Positions 1 to 7,417 of a DNA stretch of 8,767 bases are shown piece after piece. The DNA is from Flavobacteriales bacterium (GTDB taxonomy: Bacteria; Bacteroidota; Bacteroidia; Flavobacteriales; Parvicellaceae). The notes under the pieces were generated by a model. That model was not told where the DNA came from, ran no database searches, and saw only the letters and a program-made list of their open reading frames with translations. Where the stretch lies: contig JAAZYJ010000089.1 of the NCBI GenBank assembly GCA_014239715.1, positions 1 through 8,767 of the forward strand, read 5' to 3'. A program made the translations under genes and the position numbers. Numbering within the stretch: position 1 is the first letter of the stretch; every line of letters starts with the position of its first letter.

Positions 1-1254
1 ACTATTGCTGGCGCAACCGGTGTAGTAGTTCGGGTCACTGGTAGCTGCATTCGTTCGGAACAAACAGTTGTAAAAATGAAATACCGGGGCGGCACCACCT
101 AAACTTCTATCCAAAGTGTCTAATGTTAGCTCATTGTCATTTGAGCTCGGGCCGTAAAATATACAATTGGTGAAATTAGCCTGAACAAAGGGCCGATAAT
201 ATACGACTCCTCCTGAAACAAAGTAATCTGTTAACGCAAATAACGTTGTACTTCGCTCTGTATCGGTCCAAAAATTGCCAAATGTGCAATGCGTATAGGA
301 TTGGTCACCTCCATAGCTGACAACGCCGGAGTAGCTGCCTGCATTACCAAACAAGCAATTCGTGGCTATAACATTGCCCTGGGCAAGTAATCCCGCATAC
401 AAGGAGTTGTTAATTTTCACTTTATTGAGGGTAACAAACTGACCGGTTTGCAGGGTGTCAACCTGAACACCAATTATTGCATTCTTTATCTCAGCGTGTG
501 AAATTGTTGAATTTTGAGCCTCATTGAACCAAATGCCACGCCACTGACCGGAAACCGAATCGGGGTTTGACAATAGAAATGAAGCGAGTCGATCACCTCT
601 GAATGTAATCTCATTTCCCGCGGCCCCAACGGCATTAAGGCTTCCTTTGTAGATGTAAAGAGTCGCGTTGTTGTGGCAATAGACCGAAGCGCCGGGATCT
701 ATTGTAAGAGATTGAGCTGAGTCAACGATCGCGTAGCCATATATAACATGCGGCTTGTCAGCCGGCCAAGTATCGCTTGACACAATGATCTCTCTGTTGT
801 GAAAGTAAGCGTCCTGACCCCATGCGTGAAGCCACACTTTTTGTTCATTTCCATTGGTGAAAAAGAGAATTGAATCCTCCACGATCAGAGGCGTATTTAT
901 TCCTGTAGGGTCAATTGTTGCCTCTACAAATACGAATAAACTGTCATTGGCAGGAATTTCCACATCAGTGAAGGAAACCCCGGAGACCCCATCAACATTA
1001 ATACGGAAGTTTGAGCTCGTGCCCGATGCCAGGTCTATACGTGCTACGTTGATAGGTTGACTGTGTGTGTTTAAGATCTTAAAGTGCTTTGTCACCGAAC
1101 CTACTGTTGTAAAAACTGTGTCAAATAGAATTGTGTCATTCGTGAACGCAAGCTGCGCTGAAGAGTCAGTAAGCAATGTGTCTTTTTTGCAGCCATGACC
1201 CAGTAGCGCGGCTACGAGTAGAATGTGAACACAGATCAATAATCGTAAATTCAT
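1..1254 (-). CDS. Beta-helix lipoprotein with Ig-like N-terminal region (3' end outside the window)
   Basis: Reading the minus strand from the ATG at 1254-1252 gives 418 codons with no stop before the left edge, so the C-terminus is missing. Residues 1-21 form a short hydrophobic signal sequence ending LLGHG, followed by C22-K-K-D. This looks like a lipoprotein signal, although the residue at -3 is Gly rather than the usual Leu, a looseness common in Bacteroidota. Residues about 35-150 (start LAFTNDTILFDTVFTTVGS) resemble the Ig-like region found at the N-terminus of many Bacteroidota surface lipoproteins. From about residue 165 onward short beta-strand repeats appear, with turns such as IDPGASVYCHNNATLYI and repeated 'TNCxF', 'THCTF' and 'YNCLF' steps. 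That is typical of right-handed parallel beta-helix (pectate-lyase-like) folds. No catalytic residues could be assigned, so substrate and enzymatic activity are unknown; a structural or adhesive role is equally possible. It is transcribed divergently from the L31 gene. The CDS and fold are well supported, the function is not. Confidence 0.88.
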   Translation of the reverse strand, partial: MNLRLLICVHILLVAALLGHGCKKDTLLTDSSAQLAFTNDTILFDTVFTTVGSVTKHFKILNTHSQPINVARIDLASGTSSNFRINVDGVSGVSFTDVEIPANDSLFVFVEATIDPTGINTPLIVEDSILFFTNGNEQKVWLHAWGQDAYFHNREIIVSSDTWPADKPHVIYGYAIVDSAQSLTIDPGASVYCHNNATLYIYKGSLNAVGAAGNEITFRGDRLASFLLSNPDSVSGQWRGIWFNEAQNSTISHAEIKNAIIGVQVDTLQTGQFVTLNKVKINNSLYAGLLAQGNVIATNCLFGNAGSYSGVVSYGGDQSYTHCTFGNFWTDTERSTTLFALTDYFVSGGVVYYRPFVQANFTNCIFYGPSSNDNELTLDTLDRSLGGAAPVFHFYNCLFRTNAATSDPNYYTGCASNS

Positions 1255-1320
1255 TGCGGTAAAAATAGCTCAATCAGACAAAAGACGTAATATTTCCCTA
1301 TTTATTTTGTGCTGTTCGAT

Positions 1321-1350
1321 TTTGCTTTATCAAAAGAATGTCTAATTTTG
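1321..1350 (+). promoter_or_regulatory. Bacteroidota-type promoter for the L31 gene
   Basis: TTTG at 1321-1324 and TAATTTTG at 1343-1350 match the Bacteroidota sigma-factor consensus (-33 TTTG, -7 TAnnTTTG), with an 18-base spacer. Both elements match the core consensus exactly. Transcription would begin roughly at 1355-1360, giving a leader of only about 20 bases before the ATG at 1379. No purine-rich Shine-Dalgarno sequence is seen in that leader, which is usual in this phylum. No equally good promoter was found on the minus strand for the divergent lipoprotein gene. Confidence 0.7.
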
Positions 1351-1378
1351 CAACCCGATTTGATAATTAAGCAAAGCA

Positions 1379-1636
1379 ATGAAAAAAGATATACATCCAG
1401 ATAATTACAGAATGGTCATTTTTAAGGACATGTCAAACGACTACGCGTTCATGACCAGATCTTGTGCATTATCTAAAGAAACAATTACTTGGGAAGACGG
1501 AAACGAATACCCTCTCATTAAATTGGAGATCTCACATCGATCTCACCCGTTTTTCACTGGTAAAATGCAGCTGGTCGATACGGCAGGAAGAATTGATAAG
1601 TTTAAAAAGCGTTATTCGCAACATATCAAGAAATAA
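1379..1636 (+). CDS. rpmE2: 50S ribosomal protein L31, type B
   Basis: This 85-residue protein is a component of the large ribosomal subunit. The N-terminus [19 protein letters not shown], the central SHPFFTGK stretch (about residues 54-61) and the basic tail ending RYSQHIKK are characteristic of L31 type B, and the length is normal for that form. It lacks the CxxC zinc-binding pairs of the zinc-containing L31; the only cysteine is C29. It is therefore the zinc-independent form, which in Bacteroidota is often the only L31. It has its own promoter at 1321-1350 and an intrinsic terminator at 1657-1696, so it is probably transcribed mainly as a single gene. The ATG at 1379 is preceded by an A-rich stretch and is the start expected from the family's N-terminus. 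Confidence 0.97.
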   Translation: MKKDIHPDNYRMVIFKDMSNDYAFMTRSCALSKETITWEDGNEYPLIKLEISHRSHPFFTGKMQLVDTAGRIDKFKKRYSQHIKK

Positions 1637-1656
1637 ACACACATTTTAGAAATTTT

Positions 1657-1696
1657 AACCCTAACATTCGAAAAATCGAAAGGTTAGGGTTTTTTT
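1657..1696 (+). terminator. Intrinsic terminator after the L31 gene
   Basis: AACCCTAAC (1657-1665) pairs perfectly with GTTAGGGTT (1683-1691). Inside it, TTCG (1667-1670) pairs with CGAA (1677-1680) around a six-base loop, with a small internal bulge between the two stems. The outer stem runs directly into a T tract (1690-1696). It ends about 20 bases before the start of the GlmU-like gene, so that gene needs read-through or a promoter of its own. Confidence 0.88.
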
Positions 1697-1717
1697 ATGC
1701 CTTATATTTAACCGGAA

Positions 1718-2911
1718 ATGATCAATATGTATACATTATTTGATGGGTTGGGTCACGTCTCGTTAAAGCCACTCACATATACCAGGCCTGTAGCTGAATT
1801 ACGTGTAGGAATTTTAACCATAAAAGAAAAGTGGGAAAAATGTCTTGAGGATACATGTAACGTTAGAACAAAAGATTATTTAAGTGATAAGTTCGAAGGA
1901 TACAATGGAGGAGATACACTTGGTATAGCAGCAACGGTATTGCCCACAAAAGAATTGGTCAGGGCAATCAAGAAATTAGAGATCAATCAGCTGCTGATCA
2001 AAGAGGGAATGGTGATCGCGATCAATGTACTGCCGGAAGCTTCAGTTGATTTTAACGCCTACCTTGAGGGTTTCGAGATGATCGAATATGAAGATAATGT
2101 TTCGTTCTTGGTCAATCCGGCTGATATTTTTGGGTTAAATGCCCAAGAAATAGAAAGTGATCTTCAATTGATTTCTCCCAACGCTTCGTTTCAGGATGTT
2201 ACCTCAAGTAACCATACAACGGGAGGCCAGATCTATGTCGAAGCCGGAGCAATTGTGAATGGATGTTATCTGAATTCCTCAGAAGGGCCCATATACATTT
2301 CTTCAGAGGCAGAAATTATGGAGGGTAGCATGATCAGGGGGCCATTTGCAGCGCTGCCTGGCTCGGTCTGTAAGATGGGCACAAAGATATATGGAGCAAC
2401 AACCTTAGGCCCATACACAAAAGTAGGCGGGGAGCTGAATAATGTTGTTTTCCAAGGCTATTCCAATAAAGGACATGACGGTTTCCTGGGTAATTCGGTA
2501 ATAGGAATGTGGTGCAATCTGGGAGCAGACACAAACACGTCTAACCTGAAAAACAACTATAGCAATGTCCGTGTATGGAGCTACTACGAAGAAGATAATG
2601 TAGACCTGGGTATTACATTTCATGGTATGATCATGGGAGACCATTCAAAATGCGGGATCAATACCATGATCAATACCGGAACTGTAGTAGGAGTAAATGC
2701 GAATGTTTACGGTGGTAATTTCCCACCCAAGTTTATCCCTTCATATTCATGGGGCGGAAGTGCCGGATTTCAAACCTATGATCTGGATAAATCCTTCGAA
2801 GTAGCCGGAAGAGTGATGGCACGCAGAAATGTAGACCTAGATGGACAGGAAAAAGAGATACTTAAACGAGTATATGACGATTCCAAGAAATTCAGAAACT
2901 GGGAGAAGTGA
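1718..2911 (+). CDS. GlmU-like putative sugar nucleotidyltransferase/acyltransferase
   Basis: This 397-residue protein matches the Bacteroidota family usually named 'GlmU family protein' or putative sugar nucleotidyltransferase. The N-terminus has the family's LFDG...PLTYTRPVAELRVG block (about residues 8-31). The canonical GlmU nucleotide-binding signature (LAAGxGTRM) is absent. Residues about 165-350 are a left-handed beta-helix of hexapeptide repeats, with the stretch KGHDGFLGNSVIG around H253 followed by NLGADTNTSNLKNNY. This resembles the acetyltransferase region of true GlmU, where a His in a similar place is catalytic, so H253 is the best candidate active-site residue. A further His occurs at 309 (MGDHSKCGIN). 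The C-terminus is a short charged helix. By family it may act in cell-wall or surface-sugar precursor synthesis in the cytosol, but the reaction is not established. The ATG at 1718 is used; an ATG at 1727 is an alternative that better fits family N-termini of the form MxxxLFD. Confidence 0.88.
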   Translation: MINMYTLFDGLGHVSLKPLTYTRPVAELRVGILTIKEKWEKCLEDTCNVRTKDYLSDKFEGYNGGDTLGIAATVLPTKELVRAIKKLEINQLLIKEGMVIAINVLPEASVDFNAYLEGFEMIEYEDNVSFLVNPADIFGLNAQEIESDLQLISPNASFQDVTSSNHTTGGQIYVEAGAIVNGCYLNSSEGPIYISSEAEIMEGSMIRGPFAALPGSVCKMGTKIYGATTLGPYTKVGGELNNVVFQGYSNKGHDGFLGNSVIGMWCNLGADTNTSNLKNNYSNVRVWSYYEEDNVDLGITFHGMIMGDHSKCGINTMINTGTVVGVNANVYGGNFPPKFIPSYSWGGSAGFQTYDLDKSFEVAGRVMARRNVDLDGQEKEILKRVYDDSKKFRNWEK

Positions 2912-2997
2912 TCGATTCGGACAATATTTCACCCGATTTCTGTTTGGCACAACCATTGAAAGAGTAAAGTGAGAGTGGATTATAGTTTAGAGGATCT

Positions 2998-3025
2998 TAT
3001 ACTTGTAATCCCTTGGTATACTTGT
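2998..3025 (+). repeat. Short direct repeat (TATACTTGT twice) upstream of lon
   Basis: The nine-base sequence TATACTTGT occurs at 2998-3006 and again at 3017-3025, 19 bases apart start to start. Each copy matches seven of eight positions of the Bacteroidota -7 box read as TAnnTTTG (C in place of the first T of TTTG), but neither has a TTTG at a suitable -33 distance. They could be two weak promoter elements, a regulator's double site, or chance. Just downstream, GTTGG (3024-3028) and CCAAC (3036-3040) can form a weak five-pair hairpin that overlaps the second copy. Confidence 0.35.
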
Positions 3026-3115
3026 TGGTGTGAATCCAACGTTAAGTAAGAATATGATGATGACTGCTGGTAAGCTACTTGCTATTGCTGACAGATTGTC
3101 TGAAAAGAAGACAGA

Positions 3116-5563
3116 ATGGACGAAGTGTTTGATTTAAATATGATGAACCTTAGCGAATTTATGAGTAAAGACGCAGAGTTCATTCCCTTGATCTCTGCGG
3201 AAGATGAAGATCGCATGAACAAGGAAGAGTTGCCGGAAGAGCTGCCAATTCTTTCTTTGCGGAACAATGTTCTATTTCCCGGGGTAGTCATACCGATCAC
3301 TGTCGGAAGAGATAAATCAATCAAGTTGATCCAGGATGCAAACTCAAGCCAGAAGATGATTGGAGTTGTTTCTCAAAGAGATTCTGAAGTGGAAGACCCA
3401 TCTTTCGATGACCTGAACAGTATAGGAACTGTAGGTCAGATCATAAAGCAGCTTCGAATGCCGGATGGCTCAACAACGATCATTATTCAGGGGAAGAAAA
3501 GGTTTAAATTGGGAGAGCTGGTATCTGATGACCCTTACCTTCGGGCGAGAGTTTTTCCATTTGTTGAACCTGATGCAAATTTAACCGACAAATCGTTTCA
3601 GGCGCTATTCTCTTCTATTAAAGATCTGGCGCTGGACATTATTAATATTTCACCAAATATTCCTTCCGAGGCTAGTTTTGCCATTAAGAATATTGACAGC
3701 CCTACTTTTTTAGTGAATTTCATCTCTTCGCATATGAATGCTGAGGTTGGGGAGAAACAAAAAATTCTGGAAATTGCTGATATTCGAGTAAGATCTGAAG
3801 CATTGTTGACGAACCTAACAAAAGAGCAGCAAATGCTTGAGTTGAAAAACGATATTCAGTCAAAGGTTAAAGTTGACCTGGATCGTCAACAACGAGAATA
3901 TTTTCTGCATCAGCAAATGCGGCAGATCCAGGATGAGCTAGGGGAGAACCCTGTGCAGCAAGAGATCCAGGAATTAAAAGATCAGGCAAAAGCCAAGAAA
4001 TGGAAAGATGATGTTAGTGATACTTTCGACAAGGAAGTTCAGAAACTGGAACGAATGAATCCTTCCGGAGCGGAATATTCTGTGCAACTGAACTATTGTC
4101 AACTTTTGATTGAGCTGCCGTGGGGAGAGTTCACAACGGACAAATTCGATCTGAAAAGAGCCCAAAAAATATTGGACCGAGATCATTTTGGATTGGAGAA
4201 GGTGAAGGAAAGAATTATCGAATATCTGGCAGTACTCAAGCTGAAGAATGATATGAAAGCACCCATTTTATGTCTGCATGGACCTCCGGGTGTGGGAAAA
4301 ACGTCACTGGGGAAATCTATTGCCGAGGCACTGGGTAGAAAATATGTAAGAATGTCATTAGGTGGTGTTCATGACGAAGCTGAGATCAGAGGGCATAGAA
4401 AGACCTACATTGGAGCAATGCCTGGCAGAATCATTCAAAATGTTAAAAAGGCAAAATCTTCGAATCCCGTTTTTATTCTGGATGAAATTGATAAAATTGG
4501 GAGAAATACCCATGGCGGCGATCCTTCTTCTGCTCTATTAGAGGTTTTGGATCCCGAGCAAAACGATACTTTTCAAGATAATTACGTTGAATTGGAATAC
4601 GATATGTCCAGGGTGCTGTTCATAGCAACAGCAAATTCCCTTGGAAATTTACAACCTGCTCTTCTGGACAGGATGGAGATCATAGATGTTAATGGCTATA
4701 CAGTTGAAGAGAAGGTACAGATAGCAAAAAAGCATCTTATCCCGAAGCAGATCAGGGAACACGGTCTGGTGAAAAAGAACTTCTCGATAGACAAGAAAAC
4801 GCTAGAGGCGATTGTTGAGAGCTATACGAATGAAAGTGGTGTCAGAAGTTTGGAAAAGAAAATTGCTAAACTTGTTCGTTCAAGGGCGAAAAATATAGTG
4901 ATGGAAGAGCAGTATGAGGCAGCTCTCAAACAAACGCAGCTGGATGAATTACTAGGTCCGGCTCATCCGAAGGACAAATACCACATTCCGGATGTAGCAG
5001 GTGTTGTAACCGGATTGGCTTGGACGAGAACCGGAGGGGACATCTTGTTCATAGAGTCCTCTTTGACAAAAGGAAAAGGCAAGCTGACATTGACCGGGAA
5101 TTTGGGCGATGTGATGAAAGAATCTGCAATAATTGCATTGGAGTATCTGAAATCTCACTGCAAGAGACTAGAGATCAGCCATGACGGCTTTGATTCAAAT
5201 AATGTTCATATACATGTCCCTCAAGGAGCTACTCCTAAAGATGGCCCTTCAGCCGGCGTTACAATGCTAACTGCTTTGGCATCGTTATTTACGCAAAGAA
5301 AAGTTAGAAAATTCACGGCCATGACAGGCGAAATTACCTTAAGAGGTAAAGTGTTGCCGGTTGGCGGGATAAAAGAAAAAATTCTTGCTGCAAAACGAGC
5401 GAATATTCGGGAGATAATTCTTTGTGAGAACAACAGGAAGGACGTCGAAGATATTAATAATGCTTATCTGAAAGGAATCAATTTTCATTACGTAAAAGAG
5501 ATGAGCGAAGTGTTGGAAATTGCTTTACTTCCCGAAAAAGTAAAAGATCCTATTAAAATCTGA
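3116..5563 (+). CDS. lon: ATP-dependent protease Lon (LonA type)
   Basis: This 815-residue protein is a cytosolic AAA+ serine protease that degrades misfolded and selected regulatory proteins, and is expected to work as a hexamer. All LonA parts are present. The N-terminal substrate-binding domain is at about residues 44-245 (starts [20 protein letters not shown]). A coiled-coil linker follows ([20 protein letters not shown]). The AAA+ module has Walker A GPPGVGKT at 389-396 and Walker B FILDE at 453-457. The protease domain starts near residue 620, with catalytic Ser712 in PKDGPSAG and Lys755, the second Lys of GGIKEK; the 43-residue Ser-to-Lys spacing equals that of E. coli Lon (S679/K722). 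Length is normal for Bacteroidota Lon. An in-frame stop at 3101-3103 makes the ATG at 3116 the first possible start. It is the first of four closely spaced plus-strand genes. No heat-shock promoter could be recognised. Confidence 0.98.
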   Translation: MDEVFDLNMMNLSEFMSKDAEFIPLISAEDEDRMNKEELPEELPILSLRNNVLFPGVVIPITVGRDKSIKLIQDANSSQKMIGVVSQRDSEVEDPSFDDLNSIGTVGQIIKQLRMPDGSTTIIIQGKKRFKLGELVSDDPYLRARVFPFVEPDANLTDKSFQALFSSIKDLALDIINISPNIPSEASFAIKNIDSPTFLVNFISSHMNAEVGEKQKILEIADIRVRSEALLTNLTKEQQMLELKNDIQSKVKVDLDRQQREYFLHQQMRQIQDELGENPVQQEIQELKDQAKAKKWKDDVSDTFDKEVQKLERMNPSGAEYSVQLNYCQLLIELPWGEFTTDKFDLKRAQKILDRDHFGLEKVKERIIEYLAVLKLKNDMKAPILCLHGPPGVGKTSLGKSIAEALGRKYVRMSLGGVHDEAEIRGHRKTYIGAMPGRIIQNVKKAKSSNPVFILDEIDKIGRNTHGGDPSSALLEVLDPEQNDTFQDNYVELEYDMSRVLFIATANSLGNLQPALLDRMEIIDVNGYTVEEKVQIAKKHLIPKQIREHGLVKKNFSIDKKTLEAIVESYTNESGVRSLEKKIAKLVRSRAKNIVMEEQYEAALKQTQLDELLGPAHPKDKYHIPDVAGVVTGLAWTRTGGDILFIESSLTKGKGKLTLTGNLGDVMKESAIIALEYLKSHCKRLEISHDGFDSNNVHIHVPQGATPKDGPSAGVTMLTALASLFTQRKVRKFTAMTGEITLRGKVLPVGGIKEKILAAKRANIREIILCENNRKDVEDINNAYLKGINFHYVKEMSEVLEIALLPEKVKDPIKI

Positions 5564-5608
5564 TTCTTTAATAATAAGTATTTGTATTTTTCGTTTTCTT
5601 AGCAACTG

Positions 5609-6658
5609 ATGAAAGGATTCCACATCTTACTTGTTACGTTGGCTTCTACAATAACTTTTGGGCAGTCAGGCGGATTAAATACTTTGGATTTTTTACAACT
5701 TGTCCAGCCTGCCAGGGTCTCTGCACTGGGTGGGGTGAACTTATCTATATTCGATGGCGATGCGAACATGGCAGGCCTGAATCCGGGACTACTCAATGGC
5801 CGGATGCATGATAAAGTTGCTTTGAACTTTGTTGATTATTTTGCCGGTATTAATTATGGTAATGCTTCGTATACCTATGCCATTGACACAGTGGTGGATC
5901 GGGTCGTTCAGGCAAGCATATTGAATGCGAATTACGGGTCTATGCAGTATGCAAATGCTTCAGGGCAGCTAACTGGAGGTTCGTTTACGGCAAATGATGC
6001 TGTCCTTAACTTATCGTATGCCCAGCAGTTGTCCGGACAGATAAGGGGTGGCGTAACCATGAAGTTCATTTACTCTGCTATTGAGAGCTACAATGCATTT
6101 GGTGTGGCCTGCGATCTGGGCGCCAGCTACTATAACGAGCAAAAAAACTTTTCTGTCGGTGTGTCCATCCTGAATCTAGGTCCCGCCATTTCGTACTCAG
6201 ATAATGGGGCAAGGGAACCATTACCGGCGCAGCTGTTAATTGGTGTTTCAAAAAAACTGAAATATGCTCCCTTTCGTTTAAGTGTTACTTTGGAAAACTT
6301 GCAAAAATGGGATTTAACCGTAATGAATCCCAATCTCACGCCACAAACAGACCCGTTAACAGGGGAGCTTATACCGGTAAAAGAACCCGGCTTCCTGGAT
6401 AAGGCAATGCGTCATGTCGTAATAGGCGGGGAGCTGTTATTGACAAAAAATTTTCACGTTCGAACCGGGTTTAACTATAGACGAATGCGTGAGCTTAAAC
6501 TAGCTGCCAAACCCGGATTGGTTGGTTTATCACTAGGCCTTGGTTTTAGGATCAATCGTTTTCACTTTAGCTATGCCAGAGCATCTTACCATCGGGCCGG
6601 AGGCACCAATTCGATTTCAATTTTGACCAGACTGGGAGATTTTCGTTCCAAAAGATAA
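5609..6658 (+). CDS. porQ: Type IX secretion system outer-membrane protein PorQ
   Basis: This 349-residue protein has a signal peptide (MKGFHILLVTLASTITFG, probable cleavage near residue 18/19). The family's N-terminal motif follows: TLDFLQLVQPARVSALGG, then DANMAGLNPGLL at about residues 50-61. The rest is alternating amphipathic segments with the aromatic and glycine pattern of an outer-membrane beta-barrel, ending in RLGDFRSKR. It belongs to the PorQ branch of the PorV/PorQ family, long mislabelled as 'penicillin-binding protein'. In T9SS bacteria PorQ is reported to work with PorZ, PorU and PorV in cleaving and attaching cargo at the cell surface. It starts 45 bases after lon and ends 55 bases before cmk, with no clear terminator in either gap, so co-transcription is plausible. 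Its presence implies that the organism has a T9SS, although no other core component is in the window. Confidence 0.93.
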   Translation: MKGFHILLVTLASTITFGQSGGLNTLDFLQLVQPARVSALGGVNLSIFDGDANMAGLNPGLLNGRMHDKVALNFVDYFAGINYGNASYTYAIDTVVDRVVQASILNANYGSMQYANASGQLTGGSFTANDAVLNLSYAQQLSGQIRGGVTMKFIYSAIESYNAFGVACDLGASYYNEQKNFSVGVSILNLGPAISYSDNGAREPLPAQLLIGVSKKLKYAPFRLSVTLENLQKWDLTVMNPNLTPQTDPLTGELIPVKEPGFLDKAMRHVVIGGELLLTKNFHVRTGFNYRRMRELKLAAKPGLVGLSLGLGFRINRFHFSYARASYHRAGGTNSISILTRLGDFRSKR

Positions 6659-6713
6659 ATAATCCAACATCGCCAGTTCTGACTGATTTTCTTATTATAA
6701 TTACCATCTGATA

Positions 6714-7409
6714 ATGAGGGGCAAAATTAACATAGCGATCGATGGTTATTCTTCATGTGGGAAAAGTACATTGGCAAGGAACCTTGCTAAAGAGCTGAAA
6801 TATGTTTATGTCGATTCAGGTGCAATGTATCGTGCGGTGACGCTGTATTGTCTCAGAAATGGAATTATTGCTGAAGATGGATCCCTTCATGTTACAGAGC
6901 TGATAGATGCTTTAAGACGCATTAACGTTTCCTTTAACTACAACAGAACTCTAGGGAGATCAGATACTTATTTAAACGGAGAAAGAGTGGAGGATGAGAT
7001 CCGAAGCCTTCGAATCTCACAAAATGTAAGCGAGGTTTCTAAAGTAAAAGAGGTTCGGGAGGTTTTGGTGAAGTTTCAACAGCAACTTGGCAAAAATAAA
7101 GGCGTAGTAATGGATGGGAGAGATATCGGAACGGTAGTATTTCCGGATGCAGCATTGAAAATATTTATGACTGCAGATCTTGATGTCAGGGTTCAAAGGC
7201 GCTATGAAGAGCTTTTAGCTAAGGGACACTCCCTAGACCTCCTCGAGGTAAAAGAAAATTTGGAATCCCGAGATCAGAAAGACACGTCCAGAAAGGAAAA
7301 TCCGTTGAAGCAGGCAAGTGATGCCATCGTTCTTGACAATACATTTCTTTCGAAGCAGCAGCAGCTGGAGCAGGTAAAGGCCTGGGTTGAAGGTCGAATA
7401 CCTAAATAA
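6714..7409 (+). CDS. cmk: Cytidylate kinase ((d)CMP kinase)
   Basis: This 231-residue cytosolic enzyme transfers phosphate from ATP to CMP or dCMP, giving CDP or dCDP for nucleotide and nucleic-acid synthesis. The P-loop GYSSCGKST is at residues 11-19, followed by the nucleotide-binding DSGAMYRA at 34-41. The MDGRDIGT motif is at 133-140, and its Arg and Asp contact the CMP in known structures. The LID-region motif RDQKDTSR is at 186-193, followed by PLKQASDAIVLDNT. The length is typical of bacterial Cmk, and the NMP-binding insert lies between the P-loop and MDGRDIGT. The ATG at 6714 fits the family's N-terminus (xIxIAIDGxSSxGKST). The stop is only eight bases before the CPBP start, which suggests that these two genes are translated from one message. 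Confidence 0.97.
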   Translation: MRGKINIAIDGYSSCGKSTLARNLAKELKYVYVDSGAMYRAVTLYCLRNGIIAEDGSLHVTELIDALRRINVSFNYNRTLGRSDTYLNGERVEDEIRSLRISQNVSEVSKVKEVREVLVKFQQQLGKNKGVVMDGRDIGTVVFPDAALKIFMTADLDVRVQRRYEELLAKGHSLDLLEVKENLESRDQKDTSRKENPLKQASDAIVLDNTFLSKQQQLEQVKAWVEGRIPK

Positions 7410-7417
7410 TATTTCAC

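Noticed and set aside
854..1060. A 68-codon plus-strand reading frame
   Set aside because: It lies antisense within the lipoprotein gene, whose minus-strand protein shows clear family features; the plus-strand translation looks like no known protein.
1255..1340. A promoter for the minus-strand lipoprotein gene
   Set aside because: The nearest candidate reads GTCTTTTG in place of TAnnTTTG and has no TTTG at a suitable distance upstream.
1703..1710. TATATTTA as a -7 box for the GlmU-like gene
   Set aside because: The final G of TAnnTTTG is missing, no TTTG lies at the right distance upstream, and transcription would start almost on the ATG.
6671..6695. CAGT/ACTG hairpin followed by a T-rich stretch between porQ and cmk, as a terminator
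   Set aside because: The stem has only four pairs and the T-rich part is interrupted, too weak to call.
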